Source: BACL27 sp964203235 (GTDB lineage Bacteria; Actinomycetota; Acidimicrobiia; Acidimicrobiales; Ilumatobacteraceae). From it: a stretch of DNA of 64,000 bases. Positions 49,710 to 58,221 of this stretch are shown here, piece after piece (position 1 is the stretch's first letter; each line of letters begins with the position of its first letter). The notes under the pieces were generated by a model, which was given only the letters and a program-made list of their open reading frames with translations, ran no database searches and was not told the DNA's origin. The position numbers and the translations under genes are program-made. The stretch covers positions 496,001-560,000 of the forward strand of contig CAXNLE010000001.1 in NCBI GenBank assembly GCA_964203235.1, read 5' to 3'.

Positions 49710-50926
49710 AACCCGTCTACGAGCCTCACGCCGAAGAATACCGCGAAAAAGTTCAAGCATTTTTAGCGGAGAAACTTCCCGCAACTTGGAAGGGCATCGG
49801 TTCGCTTGAAGGCAAAGCGGCAGAAGAATTTATGAAGCAGTGGCGACAAGTTTTGGCATCGAGCCCTTACCTTGCACCAGGTTGGCCCGTTGAATATGGC
49901 GGTGGTGGGCTCTCAGCGCTAGAGCAAGTAATCGTTGCGGAAGAATTTGCTCGTGCTGGTGTGCCAACAGGTTCGTTCAATGATGTATTTGGTATTCAAA
50001 TGCTTGGCAACACTTTGTTGATCTGGGGCACCGAAGAACAAAAAAGACACTACTTACCTCGAATTATTTCTGGTCAAGATCTTTGGTGTCAGGGATACAG
50101 CGAACCAAATGCAGGATCAGATCTCGGCAACGTCGCGCTCAAGGCAACACTCGATGGCGATCAATTTCTTTTAAATGGCCAAAAAATTTGGACTTCATCT
50201 GGCCAACATGCGACACATATTTTTACGCTCGCTCGCACAAATCCTGATGCACCAAAACATAAAGGCATCTCGTTTTTATTAGTCGATATGCGTCAGCCAG
50301 GAGTCGAAGTTCGCCCGATCAAGATGATCTCAGGTGAGAGTGAGTTCAACGAAGTTTTCTACACCGATGCCGTTTGTCCAAAGGAAAATGTAATCGGCGG
50401 GTTGAATAACGGTTGGGCAGTAGCGATGTCACTACTTGGCTATGAGCGCGGTGAGGCGGCAGCAACATTGTCAATTCGTTTTCAAGATGAATTTGATCGC
50501 CTGCTTGCACTTGCTCAAGAGCGAGGAGTTGCAAGTGACCCGAGAATTCGTCAGCGATTGAGCGAGTGCTACGGCCGAGTTCAAATTATGAAATATTTGG
50601 GTTTGCGCACGCTCACAAAGTTTGTTGCAGGTCATCATCCAGGGCCAGACGGCGCAATTTCAAAGTTGTATTGGAGCGAGTATCACAAGATAGTTACTGA
50701 ACTAGCGATGGATATTCTTGGCGCAGACGGTCTTGTGCCAGTCGGACGCAAACCGATCTCATCGTTTCAGACTGACGATGGTGGCGCAGCGAATAGTTCG
50801 ATGAGTTGGGCGATGACATTTTTGAATGCGCGTGCAGGCACGATTTATGCGGGCTCCTCACAGGTTCAGCGCAACATCATCGGCGAGATGGTACTTGGAC
50901 TACCTAAAGAGCCCAAACCCAACTAA
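49706..50926 (+). CDS. Acyl-CoA dehydrogenase
   Basis: This is an FAD-dependent enzyme of 406 residues that introduces a trans-2 double bond in acyl-CoA thioesters. Motifs are WCQGYSEPNAGSDLGN and the FAD/substrate strand FLLNGQKIWTSSGQHATHIF, PIKMISGESEFNEVFYTD, NNGWAVAMSLLGYERG and the C-terminal FLNARAGTIYAGSSQVQRNII. The last motif lacks a clear catalytic Glu at the usual spot but shows a related layout used by several bacterial subfamilies. The chain length is unknown. It may work with the FadD-like ligase at 2730, though they are far apart. Confidence 0.9.
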   Translation: MKPVYEPHAEEYREKVQAFLAEKLPATWKGIGSLEGKAAEEFMKQWRQVLASSPYLAPGWPVEYGGGGLSALEQVIVAEEFARAGVPTGSFNDVFGIQMLGNTLLIWGTEEQKRHYLPRIISGQDLWCQGYSEPNAGSDLGNVALKATLDGDQFLLNGQKIWTSSGQHATHIFTLARTNPDAPKHKGISFLLVDMRQPGVEVRPIKMISGESEFNEVFYTDAVCPKENVIGGLNNGWAVAMSLLGYERGEAAATLSIRFQDEFDRLLALAQERGVASDPRIRQRLSECYGRVQIMKYLGLRTLTKFVAGHHPGPDGAISKLYWSEYHKIVTELAMDILGADGLVPVGRKPISSFQTDDGGAANSSMSWAMTFLNARAGTIYAGSSQVQRNIIGEMVLGLPKEPKPN

Positions 50927-50929
50927 CTC

Positions 50930-51187
50930 ATGAAAGTCATGTCGGGCATGCGGTCAGGTGCGTCGATTTTTATTGCAGTGCTTTGTCGGCCAAGTTTGTG
51001 GATTACAGCGCTAACACAGTTATTTCGTTTAACCCCACGACGATGGTGGGCTCGTTCGCCGTTTTTGCCGGTGCCGACACGTGAATATATCCGTTTTCGA
51101 GTTTTGACCCAATACGGCGAGCGCGGTCACGAGTTAGAAGTAGCAGATGTATTGAGTTATTTGCGTTGGCTGAAAGAATTGCGATGA
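50930..51187 (+). CDS. Conserved small protein of unknown function
   Basis: This 85-residue basic protein has one hydrophobic N-terminal segment (ASIFIAVLCRPSLWITAL) followed by Trp/Arg-rich RLTPRRWWARSPFLPVPT and a C-terminal DVLSYLRWLKEL helix. I do not recognise a family. It is three bases downstream of the acyl-CoA dehydrogenase, and its TGA stop overlaps the ATG of the HNH gene, which supports it being a real gene in the same operon. Confidence 0.65.
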   Translation: MKVMSGMRSGASIFIAVLCRPSLWITALTQLFRLTPRRWWARSPFLPVPTREYIRFRVLTQYGERGHELEVADVLSYLRWLKELR

Positions 51188-51681
51188 GAAGTGCGCTGGT
51201 GCTTAACGCGACTTTCGAGCCGCTCTCAATTGTTCCTGCGCGGCGCGCGATTTGTCTAGTGCTCTCAGACAAAGCCGAAATAGTTGAAGACGACGGAACA
51301 CAAGTTCATGCTGAAACTTTTGTGATGCCAGGACCACTAGTTATTAGGTTGCGATATGTCGTCAAAGTTCCATATCATCGTCGCACTGCAATGTCTAGGC
51401 GGGCGATATTTGCGCGAGATAATCATTGCTGTCAATATTGTGGCGCATTCGCTGACAGTATCGATCATGTTATGCCACGGTCTCGAGGCGGTAAGCACGT
51501 CTGGGATAATGTCACCGCAGCGTGTCGCGGTTGCAATCTAAAAAAACGAGACCGAACTCCAGACGAAGCAGGAATGATGCTGACAAATAAACCGCACACA
51601 CCGCGGGAACTTGCATGGATCACCGTGTCAGTGGACAGAATCCCTGAAGCATGGAAACAGTACCTCGCATACGCGTCATAA
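51184..51681 (+). CDS. HNH endonuclease family protein
   Basis: This 165-residue protein starts at ATG 51184, overlapping the previous stop as ATGA; a longer frame from 51166 is less likely. The N-terminal half begins SALVLNATFEPLSIVPARRA, a widespread actinobacterial HNH protein signature. The nuclease motif is FARDNHCCQYCG ... SIDHVMPRSRGGKHVWDNVTAACRGCNLKKRDRTP, with two CxxC zinc pairs and the catalytic DH. Biological role is unknown; such genes are core-genome members and not restriction-system-linked here. Confidence 0.9.
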   Translation: MRSALVLNATFEPLSIVPARRAICLVLSDKAEIVEDDGTQVHAETFVMPGPLVIRLRYVVKVPYHRRTAMSRRAIFARDNHCCQYCGAFADSIDHVMPRSRGGKHVWDNVTAACRGCNLKKRDRTPDEAGMMLTNKPHTPRELAWITVSVDRIPEAWKQYLAYAS

Positions 51682-51713
51682 AGTTTTCATAGAAACTCTT
51701 TAGAAATTAACTG

Positions 51714-52394
51714 ATGAAGTCTTGGCAGATACATCACATTCGCGACTCGGCTGAGTCGGTGCACTCTCGAGAATTACCTGCAGAGCGATCAATCTGGCGC
51801 GCTTCAATCGGCGAGTCTGCAATTGTGTTGGGCTCAAAACAATCCTTTGACATTGTTAATCAGCAAGCATGCGATGATGATCGGGTTAGCGTCGTTCGTC
51901 GACGTAGTGGCGGTGGTGTCGTTTTTCTTGGTGTCAATGACCACTTATGGATAGATCTTGTGATTCAGCGCGACGATGATTTATGGAGTGATGATATTGG
52001 AAGAGCAATGTGGTGGGTTGGCGATTTGTGGGCTGATGCGCTTGCTGAAAATGATGTGGCTGCGCGTGATCAATTAATCGTTCATCGTGGTGGTCTTGAG
52101 CGAAATGAGATCTCGGATCTAGTTTGTTTCGCTGGGCTTGGCCCAGGCGAAGTAACACTGCACGGCAAAAAATTGATAGGTATTTCTCAGCGACGAACTA
52201 GGGAGATGGCGAGGTTTCAATGCGTGTTGCACAGCCATTGGTCAAACGAGGCATACGAAAAATATTTAGATTTTGAAAAACTTTCCGGCACCAAAAAAAT
52301 CATTGGATCAGATTTCAATTCAATTCAAGCAGGTGTATCGAGTGGTCTTAATGAGATCGCCAATTCGTTGATCACGTTGGCTGAACTGCTCTAG
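51714..52394 (+). CDS. Lipoate-protein ligase A family protein
   Basis: This 226-residue protein belongs to the biotin/lipoate protein ligase superfamily (BPL/LplA catalytic domain). The motif VVRRRSGGGVVFLGVNDHLWIDLV matches the RRxSGGGxVFH-type substrate site, and GPGEVTLHGKKLIGISQRRTRE carries the conserved GKK(I/L)xGxSQRR lysine. It probably attaches lipoate or an octanoyl group; the C-terminal accessory domain of LplA is absent. The ATG has no strong ribosome site. It is the last gene before the dcw cluster. Confidence 0.82.
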   Translation: MKSWQIHHIRDSAESVHSRELPAERSIWRASIGESAIVLGSKQSFDIVNQQACDDDRVSVVRRRSGGGVVFLGVNDHLWIDLVIQRDDDLWSDDIGRAMWWVGDLWADALAENDVAARDQLIVHRGGLERNEISDLVCFAGLGPGEVTLHGKKLIGISQRRTREMARFQCVLHSHWSNEAYEKYLDFEKLSGTKKIIGSDFNSIQAGVSSGLNEIANSLITLAELL

Positions 52395-52415
52395 TTAGCT
52401 AGCTCTAGTTAACTA
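52388..52415. repeat. 14-bp imperfect tandem repeat with palindrome
   Basis: GCTCTAGTTAGCTA and GCTCTAGTTAACTA are adjacent, differing by one base, at the lplA stop. The second contains the perfect palindrome CTAGTTAACTAG. A similar AGTTAACTAGCT stands right after the thrB stop near 40560. Confidence 0.7.
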
Positions 52416-52464
52416 GCTGAATATCTATCTTTTCTGAATTTATATCCTGTCGCCCAAAATTTGG

Positions 52465-52515
52465 TGGGGGAAAGTGGGGTTAAATCCACTCAGGTGGGGG
52501 AAAGTGGGTTATACT
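52465..52515 (+). promoter_or_regulatory. MraZ box array and promoter of the dcw cluster
   Basis: TGGG(G/T) units begin at 52465, 52475, 52495 and 52505, i.e. on a 10-base register with one unit missing at 52485. The pairs are separated by GAAAG. TATACT at 52510-52515 directly follows as the -10. MraZ of other bacteria binds tandem TGGGN repeats spaced by about 5 bases and autoregulates its operon, so this array is the expected operator. Binding here is inference from the repeats. Confidence 0.82.
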
Positions 52516-52583
52516 CTTCAAAGGTCGCGGAGGGAGCTCCAAAGCCTTTTAGATAATGGGTTTTGGGACAAAGCGGAGGATCA

Positions 52584-52997
52584 GTGTTTGTAGGTGCACA
52601 CGAGCGTCAATTGGATCCAAAGGGTCGCATCGCTCTGCCAGCCGCTTTTCGTCCACGACTTGAGCCAAAGTGCTATCTCGCCCTCGGCCGCGACAAATGT
52701 GTTGACGTACTCACCACTGAAGCGTTCTTATCTGTAGCCAACGATGCGATGGACAAAGTTCGTCGCGGCGAGATGGATCGCAAACAGCAGCGAGCTTTGG
52801 CTTCAAACATGATTGAAGTAACTGTCGACACTCAAGGTCGTATCAATATCGATGAGAAATTGCGCACTTATGCAGGGCTTCAACTTAATTCGCGAGTAGT
52901 TGTCAGTGGTTCTTTTGACAGAGTCGAAATTTGGGATCCAGAGCGTCATCAGCGCATCAGTGATTCCGGTGCCCAAGAACTTGCTGGCGCAGAGTAG
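52584..52997 (+). CDS. mraZ: Transcriptional regulator MraZ
   Basis: MraZ is an AbrB/SpoVT-fold DNA-binding protein that regulates the division and cell-wall cluster. Two copies of the domain appear: FVGAHERQLDPKGRIALPAAFR and the second with VTVDTQGRINIDEKLR. The start is GTG 52584, preceded by GGAGGA and giving the usual MFVGxH-type N-terminus; the open frame continues upstream to 52563 without a better start. It is the first gene of the dcw cluster and its own target array lies upstream. Confidence 0.94.
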   Translation: MFVGAHERQLDPKGRIALPAAFRPRLEPKCYLALGRDKCVDVLTTEAFLSVANDAMDKVRRGEMDRKQQRALASNMIEVTVDTQGRINIDEKLRTYAGLQLNSRVVVSGSFDRVEIWDPERHQRISDSGAQELAGAE

Positions 52998-53059
52998 CGA
53001 ACGAAGGGAGGTCACGCAACAAACTTTTTTGCAACAGTCACAAGTTGCATGAGTTTCGA

Positions 53060-53171
53060 TTATCAGCAGTCTTCCGACTAACAAGATGGATAGCACCCAA
53101 CTCCGCTCGCTACTGTCTCGTTATCCGGGGAGAAATCCCGGAGGCACCGTTGGTCGGGGGGCTGCTGATAA
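53060..53171 (+). ncRNA. mraW-motif structured RNA in the 5' region of rsmH
   Basis: The 216-base gap between mraZ and rsmH folds well. TTATCAGCAG (53060-53069) pairs with CTGCTGATAA (53162-53171). Inside, CCGACTAAC (53074-53082) pairs with GTTGGTCGG (53149-53157) with one T-G wobble, and CCGGG/CCCGG closes an apical hairpin around 53125-53141. Location and nested stems agree with the mraW RNA motif described in actinobacteria upstream of mraW (rsmH). Its ligand, if any, is unknown. Confidence 0.75.
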
Positions 53172-53213
53172 GCGAAGCGATCGTGGTGACTAGTTGCAAG
53201 TTGCAAGACTGCC

Positions 53214-54227
53214 ATGACGAATGAAAAAAGTTCAGAACTAAATTCAGAGCACGAATCGCAGCACGATTCACATTTCGGATCGCATGAGCCCGTGATGTTA
53301 AATGAAATTGCTCAATGTTTTACAACGGTGCCCCCCGGCGTTGTAGTTGACGCAACTTTCGGCCTTGGCGGACATGCCAAGGCAATTTTGAAAGCTAACC
53401 CATCTATCCAAATTTTGGGATTAGATCAAGATGCGGATGCAATCGCAAATGCCGAGCGAATGATTGCCGATGACGAATCGCTGCATGGTCGGCTAACAGT
53501 TCGTCGAGTTCGATTTGATTCATTGAATGCAGTTCTTGAAGAACTCTCAATCAAAGAAATATCTGGTGCCCTATTTGATCTCGGGGTTTCTTCGCCACAA
53601 CTCGATATTGCACAGCGAGGTTTTTCTTATCGAAATGATGGTCCGTTAGATATGAGGATGGATCAGCGCGGTGAGTTGAGTGCCGCCGATGTCGTTAATA
53701 GTTATCAAGAATCAGAACTTGCTGGCATAATCACGCAGAACGCAGATGAGCGATTTGCGCGACGAATAGCACGCGCGATTGTTGCTGCACGACCGATCAG
53801 TACAACTACACATCTTGCCGAGGTTATTGTTGCTGCTATTCCTGCGCCGGCTCGTCGCACGGGTGGGCATCCTGCGAAGCGAACATTTCAAGCAATTCGC
53901 ATTGAAGTTAACAAAGAACTTGAGATTCTTGCGAGAACGTTGCAAATTGCAATTGATGCCACAAAAGTTGGTGGGCGAGTAGCGGTTTTGACTTACCACT
54001 CAGGTGAAAATCGAATTGTTAAACAAGTTTTTAGATCTTCCGAAAAAGATGCTGATGAATTAAAAGTTGGATCACCATTTATTCACGAGTCGCAACTTGG
54101 CACACGCCATGTGAGCCGAGTACGAATTGCTCAATACCCAAGCGAGCAAGAACAAGCCCAAAATCGTCGCGCTAAGTCGGCTCGATTGCGAGTTATTGAA
54201 AAAGAACTAGCAGAGGCTAGAGGCTGA
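53214..54227 (+). CDS. rsmH: 16S rRNA (cytosine-1402-N4)-methyltransferase
   Basis: RsmH (MraW) methylates C1402 of 16S rRNA. The 337-residue protein has HEPVMLNEIAQCF, the SAM motif VVDATFGLGGHAKAIL, the LFDLGVSSPQLDIAQRGFSYRNDGPLDMRMD segment (about residues 122-152), KRTFQAIRIEVN and VLTYHSGENRIVKQVF, all characteristic. The N-terminus has a polar stretch of about 20 residues before the core. No Shine-Dalgarno precedes the ATG. The structured RNA upstream may control translation. Confidence 0.95.
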   Translation: MTNEKSSELNSEHESQHDSHFGSHEPVMLNEIAQCFTTVPPGVVVDATFGLGGHAKAILKANPSIQILGLDQDADAIANAERMIADDESLHGRLTVRRVRFDSLNAVLEELSIKEISGALFDLGVSSPQLDIAQRGFSYRNDGPLDMRMDQRGELSAADVVNSYQESELAGIITQNADERFARRIARAIVAARPISTTTHLAEVIVAAIPAPARRTGGHPAKRTFQAIRIEVNKELEILARTLQIAIDATKVGGRVAVLTYHSGENRIVKQVFRSSEKDADELKVGSPFIHESQLGTRHVSRVRIAQYPSEQEQAQNRRAKSARLRVIEKELAEARG

Positions 54228-54228
54228 G

Positions 54229-54828
54229 ATGTCTGCGGCTTATTCTCGTCGCCAAGAAACGATTCGTCAATATCGTGAAGAACCTGTAACACGAGCAGTT
54301 ACGAGACAAGTCTCGCGACCAGTAACTCGGCAGGTAACGCGACCAGTTACGCGGCCAGTATCGCGACCAGTTACGCGGCCAGTAGACCGGCGAAACAGTT
54401 CAAGAAATCGTCAACGAAATACTGCACAACCACAACTGCGAGTTGTTCAACCAGTTACGCGATCGAAATTTTCAAAAGTAACTTTAGTAATAGTTACGCT
54501 CGCTTCGCTTTTTGGATTTATTGTTATTTTTCAAACGGTTATCGCTGAACAACAGTTAAAACTTGACAGAGTAAGCACTGACGTGCGGCTTGCGCGTCAG
54601 CATTACAACGAGTTACGTCAGCAACGAGCTGAATTGCGCGCTCCAGATTATTTGCGAGCTCAAGCAATCATGTTGGGTATGTGGCCCGGCTCGGGATCAA
54701 AGTTTGAAGAGATTCCTGCTGAGGTTGTAACAATGGTCTTGGCTTCAACCGGAGAAATGGATGATTCAATTGCATTACCGCGCAACTCCAATGAGCTTGT
54801 TCTTGAGAGCACAGGTTCAGCGCCGTGA
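54229..54828 (+). CDS. FtsL-like cell-division protein with repeat N-terminus
   Basis: This is a bitopic membrane protein of 199 residues. The first 60 residues are cytoplasmic and made of VTRPVTRPVSRP-type repeats (DNA repeats near 54293-54390). A single membrane helix follows (VTLVIVTLASLFGFIVIFQTV, about residues 83-103), then an extracellular coiled coil (LDRVSTDVRLARQHYNELRQQRAEL). This topology and its place between rsmH and ftsI identify FtsL by position; sequence similarity of FtsL is always low. The arginine/threonine repeat tail is unusual. It overlaps ftsI by 4 bases. Confidence 0.8.
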   Translation: MSAAYSRRQETIRQYREEPVTRAVTRQVSRPVTRQVTRPVTRPVSRPVTRPVDRRNSSRNRQRNTAQPQLRVVQPVTRSKFSKVTLVIVTLASLFGFIVIFQTVIAEQQLKLDRVSTDVRLARQHYNELRQQRAELRAPDYLRAQAIMLGMWPGSGSKFEEIPAEVVTMVLASTGEMDDSIALPRNSNELVLESTGSAP

Positions 54829-56780
54829 GCCAGTCAATTCGCGAACGTCGGGCTGAAAGCCTCGGCAGATCAATCCGAATAAAACAATCTAAAGGTAAGG
54901 CACTTTCAAAACGCAAACTTCGAGCAAACGAAAAGCATCGAAGGCAAGTTGCTCAGATTTCTCATCGAAATGGTGCTGTCGTCGATAAAGGTTTCGATGT
55001 GTTTGCAAAAGATCTCAAAATTGGAACCGTACGAAAACGTACGACTTTTATGTTCTCAATTGTTGCGCTATTACTAGTTGGTCTTGGTGTTCGAGTTGCA
55101 ATGCTGCAAACGGTTTGGGCTGGTGAATATCGTGATGCAAGCATCTCGCAACGAACAAGAGTTCAAACACTTCGTGCTGAACGCGGATCAATTTTGGATC
55201 GCAACGGACAAGAATTGGCGTTGCCAATACCGACTCGAACAGTTTTCGCAGATCCGCGCTCGGTAACTGATCCAATCGGCGTCGCCAATGCTGTTGGCGG
55301 TATTTTGCAAATGACAGATGAAGCGAAACTTGAGCTGTCAATCAAACTTCGAGACCAAAGTTCAAATTTTGTATATGTCGCTCGTCAAGCAGATCAACGA
55401 ATTGCCGATGTGATTGTTGCTCTCGGACTTAAAGGTGTTTCGTCATATCGCGAATCTGGTCGGGCTTTGACTAGCAGTGGCTTACGTGGACTAATTGGTC
55501 GCACAGATATTGATGGTCTCGGTATCTCAGGTCTTGAGTTGCAATATCAAGAACTTCTTGCAGGTCAAGATGGCCGCATCGCGCGTGAGGTTAACGCCAG
55601 TGGAAAGTCAATGGCTGCTGGTTCAAGTGATGTCATTGAAGCGATACCTGGTGGCAGATTAGTTACGACAATCAACCGAACAATTCAATTTCAAGTTGAC
55701 TCAATTCTCACGCAGCAAGTTCAGTTTGTTGAAGCGCGCGGTGGCTCAGCAATTGTGATGGATACAAAAACTGGCGAAATTTATGCGATGTCAAATATCC
55801 GTCGCAATACTGACGGAAGTTACACAAGTGATTCAGGTAACTTCGCAGCAGTTGAAGCCTACGAACCTGGTTCGGTCGCGAAAGTGTTTAGTATCGCTGC
55901 TGCAATCAACGAAGGCAAAGTGTTGCCGTCAACGTCATTCACGGTGCCTTATGAAGAAATCTACGACAAAGGCACCGAGTGGGAGTACAAAGTTTCAGAT
56001 GGGTATGTTCACCCAATCGAAGACATGACAGTACGAAAAATAATTGTCGATTCGTCCAACAACGGAACGGTTCTGATTTCGCGTTTGCTTGATAGCAAAA
56101 ATAATCACAATTACCTTCAGTCATTTGGTTTTGGAGCAAAAACTCCAGTCAATTACCCTTCCGAGTCGCGCGGTATTTTAAAGCCAGCAGAAAAATGGCA
56201 AGGTACCGAAAAAATTACTTTCGCTTATGGCTACGGGTATACCGCGACTGGGCTACAACTGGTATCGGCAGTTAATGCAATCGCCAACAGAGGTGTTTAT
56301 ATTGCACCAAAATTAGTAAAAGCAACGGTAGACGCAAAAGGAGTCATAACTGACACTCCGCAGTCTCAGACCCATCAAGTAGTTAGCGAAGGCACCGCCA
56401 AAGTAATGACAGAAATGTTGACCGATGTGGTTTGCTATGGAACAGGCGGACTCGCGCAACTTTCAGGAATGAGTGTTGCCGGCAAAACTGGTACCGCGTA
56501 CAAACTGCAGAAGAACGGTAAATATACGGCAGCCGATGGGACCTTTTCGTATTTCGCATCTTTCGTTGGCTTTCTGCCAGCAGGTAATCCTCAGATGACG
56601 GTATTGGTTTCAATTGACGAACCAGATCCAACAGCAAAAGATCGATTCGGCGGAAGAGCCGCCGCACCAGTTTTCGCACGTATCGGGCAAGCCCTAATCA
56701 ATGAACTTGACATCCGTCCTACTCAAGGTGATGCGGGCTGTGTTGGGTCACGTCCTGCAGAACTCGGCGCTTCTAACTGA
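54825..56780 (+). CDS. ftsI: Peptidoglycan D,D-transpeptidase FtsI (PBP3)
   Basis: This is a class B penicillin-binding protein of 651 residues for septal wall cross-linking. The N-terminus is a long basic cytoplasmic segment (about 70 residues) before a membrane helix (TFMFSIVALLLVGLGVRVAM). The dimerization domain holds RTRVQTLRAERGSILDRNG. Transpeptidase motifs are SVAK in YEPGSVAKVFSIAAA, SSN in VDSSNNGTVL, and KTG in VAGKTGTAYK. The cytoplasmic tail is longer than in E. coli. GTG overlaps the FtsL-like stop. Confidence 0.95.
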   Translation: MSQSIRERRAESLGRSIRIKQSKGKALSKRKLRANEKHRRQVAQISHRNGAVVDKGFDVFAKDLKIGTVRKRTTFMFSIVALLLVGLGVRVAMLQTVWAGEYRDASISQRTRVQTLRAERGSILDRNGQELALPIPTRTVFADPRSVTDPIGVANAVGGILQMTDEAKLELSIKLRDQSSNFVYVARQADQRIADVIVALGLKGVSSYRESGRALTSSGLRGLIGRTDIDGLGISGLELQYQELLAGQDGRIAREVNASGKSMAAGSSDVIEAIPGGRLVTTINRTIQFQVDSILTQQVQFVEARGGSAIVMDTKTGEIYAMSNIRRNTDGSYTSDSGNFAAVEAYEPGSVAKVFSIAAAINEGKVLPSTSFTVPYEEIYDKGTEWEYKVSDGYVHPIEDMTVRKIIVDSSNNGTVLISRLLDSKNNHNYLQSFGFGAKTPVNYPSESRGILKPAEKWQGTEKITFAYGYGYTATGLQLVSAVNAIANRGVYIAPKLVKATVDAKGVITDTPQSQTHQVVSEGTAKVMTEMLTDVVCYGTGGLAQLSGMSVAGKTGTAYKLQKNGKYTAADGTFSYFASFVGFLPAGNPQMTVLVSIDEPDPTAKDRFGGRAAAPVFARIGQALINELDIRPTQGDAGCVGSRPAELGASN

Positions 56781-56781
56781 C

Positions 56782-58221
56782 ATGAATGCTGTAACACGTC
56801 AACTGAAAGATCTGGTTGCAGGAGTAATTGAGGTCGTCGCTCGAGAAGTTCATGGTGACCAAAATGTTTCTATAAATGAAATTACGCACAACTCAAAAAA
56901 CATTTCAACTGGTTGCTTGTTTTGTTGCGTTGTTGGCGAAAATGTTGATGGTCATGAATTTGCAGCAGACGCTGTAAAAAACGGGGCATCAGCAGTTCTT
57001 GTTGAACGAAAATTGAATATTGAAGTTCCCCAAATAGTTGTTGATGATGTTCGAACTGCGATGGGATATTTTGCCGCTGAATTCTTTGGTCGTCCCAGTT
57101 CAAAATTAAAGGTGATCGGCATCACCGGAACCAATGGAAAGACTACGACCGCACATTTGCTGGCATCTATATTGCGTCAGCACGGTCTAGCCACTGCAGT
57201 TTTTGGAACTTTGTCAGGTGCACGAACAACTCCTGAAGCCACAGACTTGCAACGATCATTAGCCAATGAGTTCGAGCGAGGGTGTAATGCCGTCGTGATG
57301 GAGGTGTCGTCGCATGCATTGTCGTTGCATCGCGTCGCAGGCACAAGATTTGCTGCAACGATATTTACGAATCTTGGTCAAGATCATTTGGATTTCCACT
57401 GCTCAATCGACGAATATTTCTTTGCGAAAGCAAAATTATTCACGACTGGTTATACAGACACTTGCATCATAAACCGAGACGATCTTTACGGTGCAAAACT
57501 AATTGCGACATTGAATCAAGAAAATAATATTGACTTAGAAACATTTGGAATCAATGATGCGTCACAAATTACTGCAGGCGTAGATCAACTGTCTTTCATC
57601 TGGCGAGGCGAAAAGATTCAACTTGCTACAGGTGGATACTTCAATGTAATGAACGCGCTAGCTGCCGCGAACGCAGCAGCCAAACTCGGTGTCGCCAAAT
57701 TCGACATTGCCAAAGGTTTGGCTGCTGCGAACGCAATCGCAGGGCGATTTGAATCTGTATCAGCGGGTCAGAATTTTGGCGTCGTAGTTGATTATGCACA
57801 CACGCCTGAGGCACTACATAATGTTTTAGATGCGACAAGAAAATTGATTAGCGGCCAAGGTCGCGTGATCGTTGTGTTCGGATGCGGCGGTGATCGTGAT
57901 CATCAGAAGCGACCAAGAATGGGAAAGGTCGCAAGTGAGTTAGCAGATGTGGTGTTTATCACATCAGACAATCCGCGTCTAGAAGATGCTTCTGTTATTG
58001 CTAAACAAATTGAAGTTGGTTGCAACCCCGCTTTTAAAAAGCCCATTTATGTTATTCTTGATCGACGTGATGCGATAGCACAGGCATTTTCAGTGGCATG
58101 CAGCGGAGACATTGTTGTAATCGCTGGTAAGGGTCATGAGTCAACGCAGACAATAGGCGCAAACGAAATCGAATTTAACGATGTCGCTGTGTCACGAGAT
58201 CTATTAAAGGTGGCTTTGTGA
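56782..58221 (+). CDS. murE: UDP-N-acetylmuramyl-tripeptide synthetase (meso-DAP-adding)
   Basis: MurE adds the third residue to UDP-MurNAc-dipeptide. The 479-residue protein has the ATP site GITGTNGKTTTAHLL, the KAKLF (carbamylated Lys) region as FFAKAKLFTTGY, and the substrate motif SDNPRLED, where DNPR indicates meso-diaminopimelate specificity. This matches dapA and dapB nearby. The ATG at 56782, one base after the ftsI stop, is preferred over an in-frame start at 56701 within ftsI. The stop overlaps the mraY start by 4 bases, so no murF gene lies between them. Confidence 0.94.
   Translation: MNAVTRQLKDLVAGVIEVVAREVHGDQNVSINEITHNSKNISTGCLFCCVVGENVDGHEFAADAVKNGASAVLVERKLNIEVPQIVVDDVRTAMGYFAAEFFGRPSSKLKVIGITGTNGKTTTAHLLASILRQHGLATAVFGTLSGARTTPEATDLQRSLANEFERGCNAVVMEVSSHALSLHRVAGTRFAATIFTNLGQDHLDFHCSIDEYFFAKAKLFTTGYTDTCIINRDDLYGAKLIATLNQENNIDLETFGINDASQITAGVDQLSFIWRGEKIQLATGGYFNVMNALAAANAAAKLGVAKFDIAKGLAAANAIAGRFESVSAGQNFGVVVDYAHTPEALHNVLDATRKLISGQGRVIVVFGCGGDRDHQKRPRMGKVASELADVVFITSDNPRLEDASVIAKQIEVGCNPAFKKPIYVILDRRDAIAQAFSVACSGDIVVIAGKGHESTQTIGANEIEFNDVAVSRDLLKVAL

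Noticed and set aside
51184..51681. HNH nuclease as part of a restriction or homing system
   Set aside because: No methyltransferase, specificity subunit or intron nearby; the SALVLNATFEPL-type N-terminus marks a common core-genome HNH protein.
56701..56781. Upstream in-frame extension of murE within ftsI
   Set aside because: The extension has no family similarity, and the ATG at 56782 directly after the ftsI stop gives a normal MurE N-terminus.
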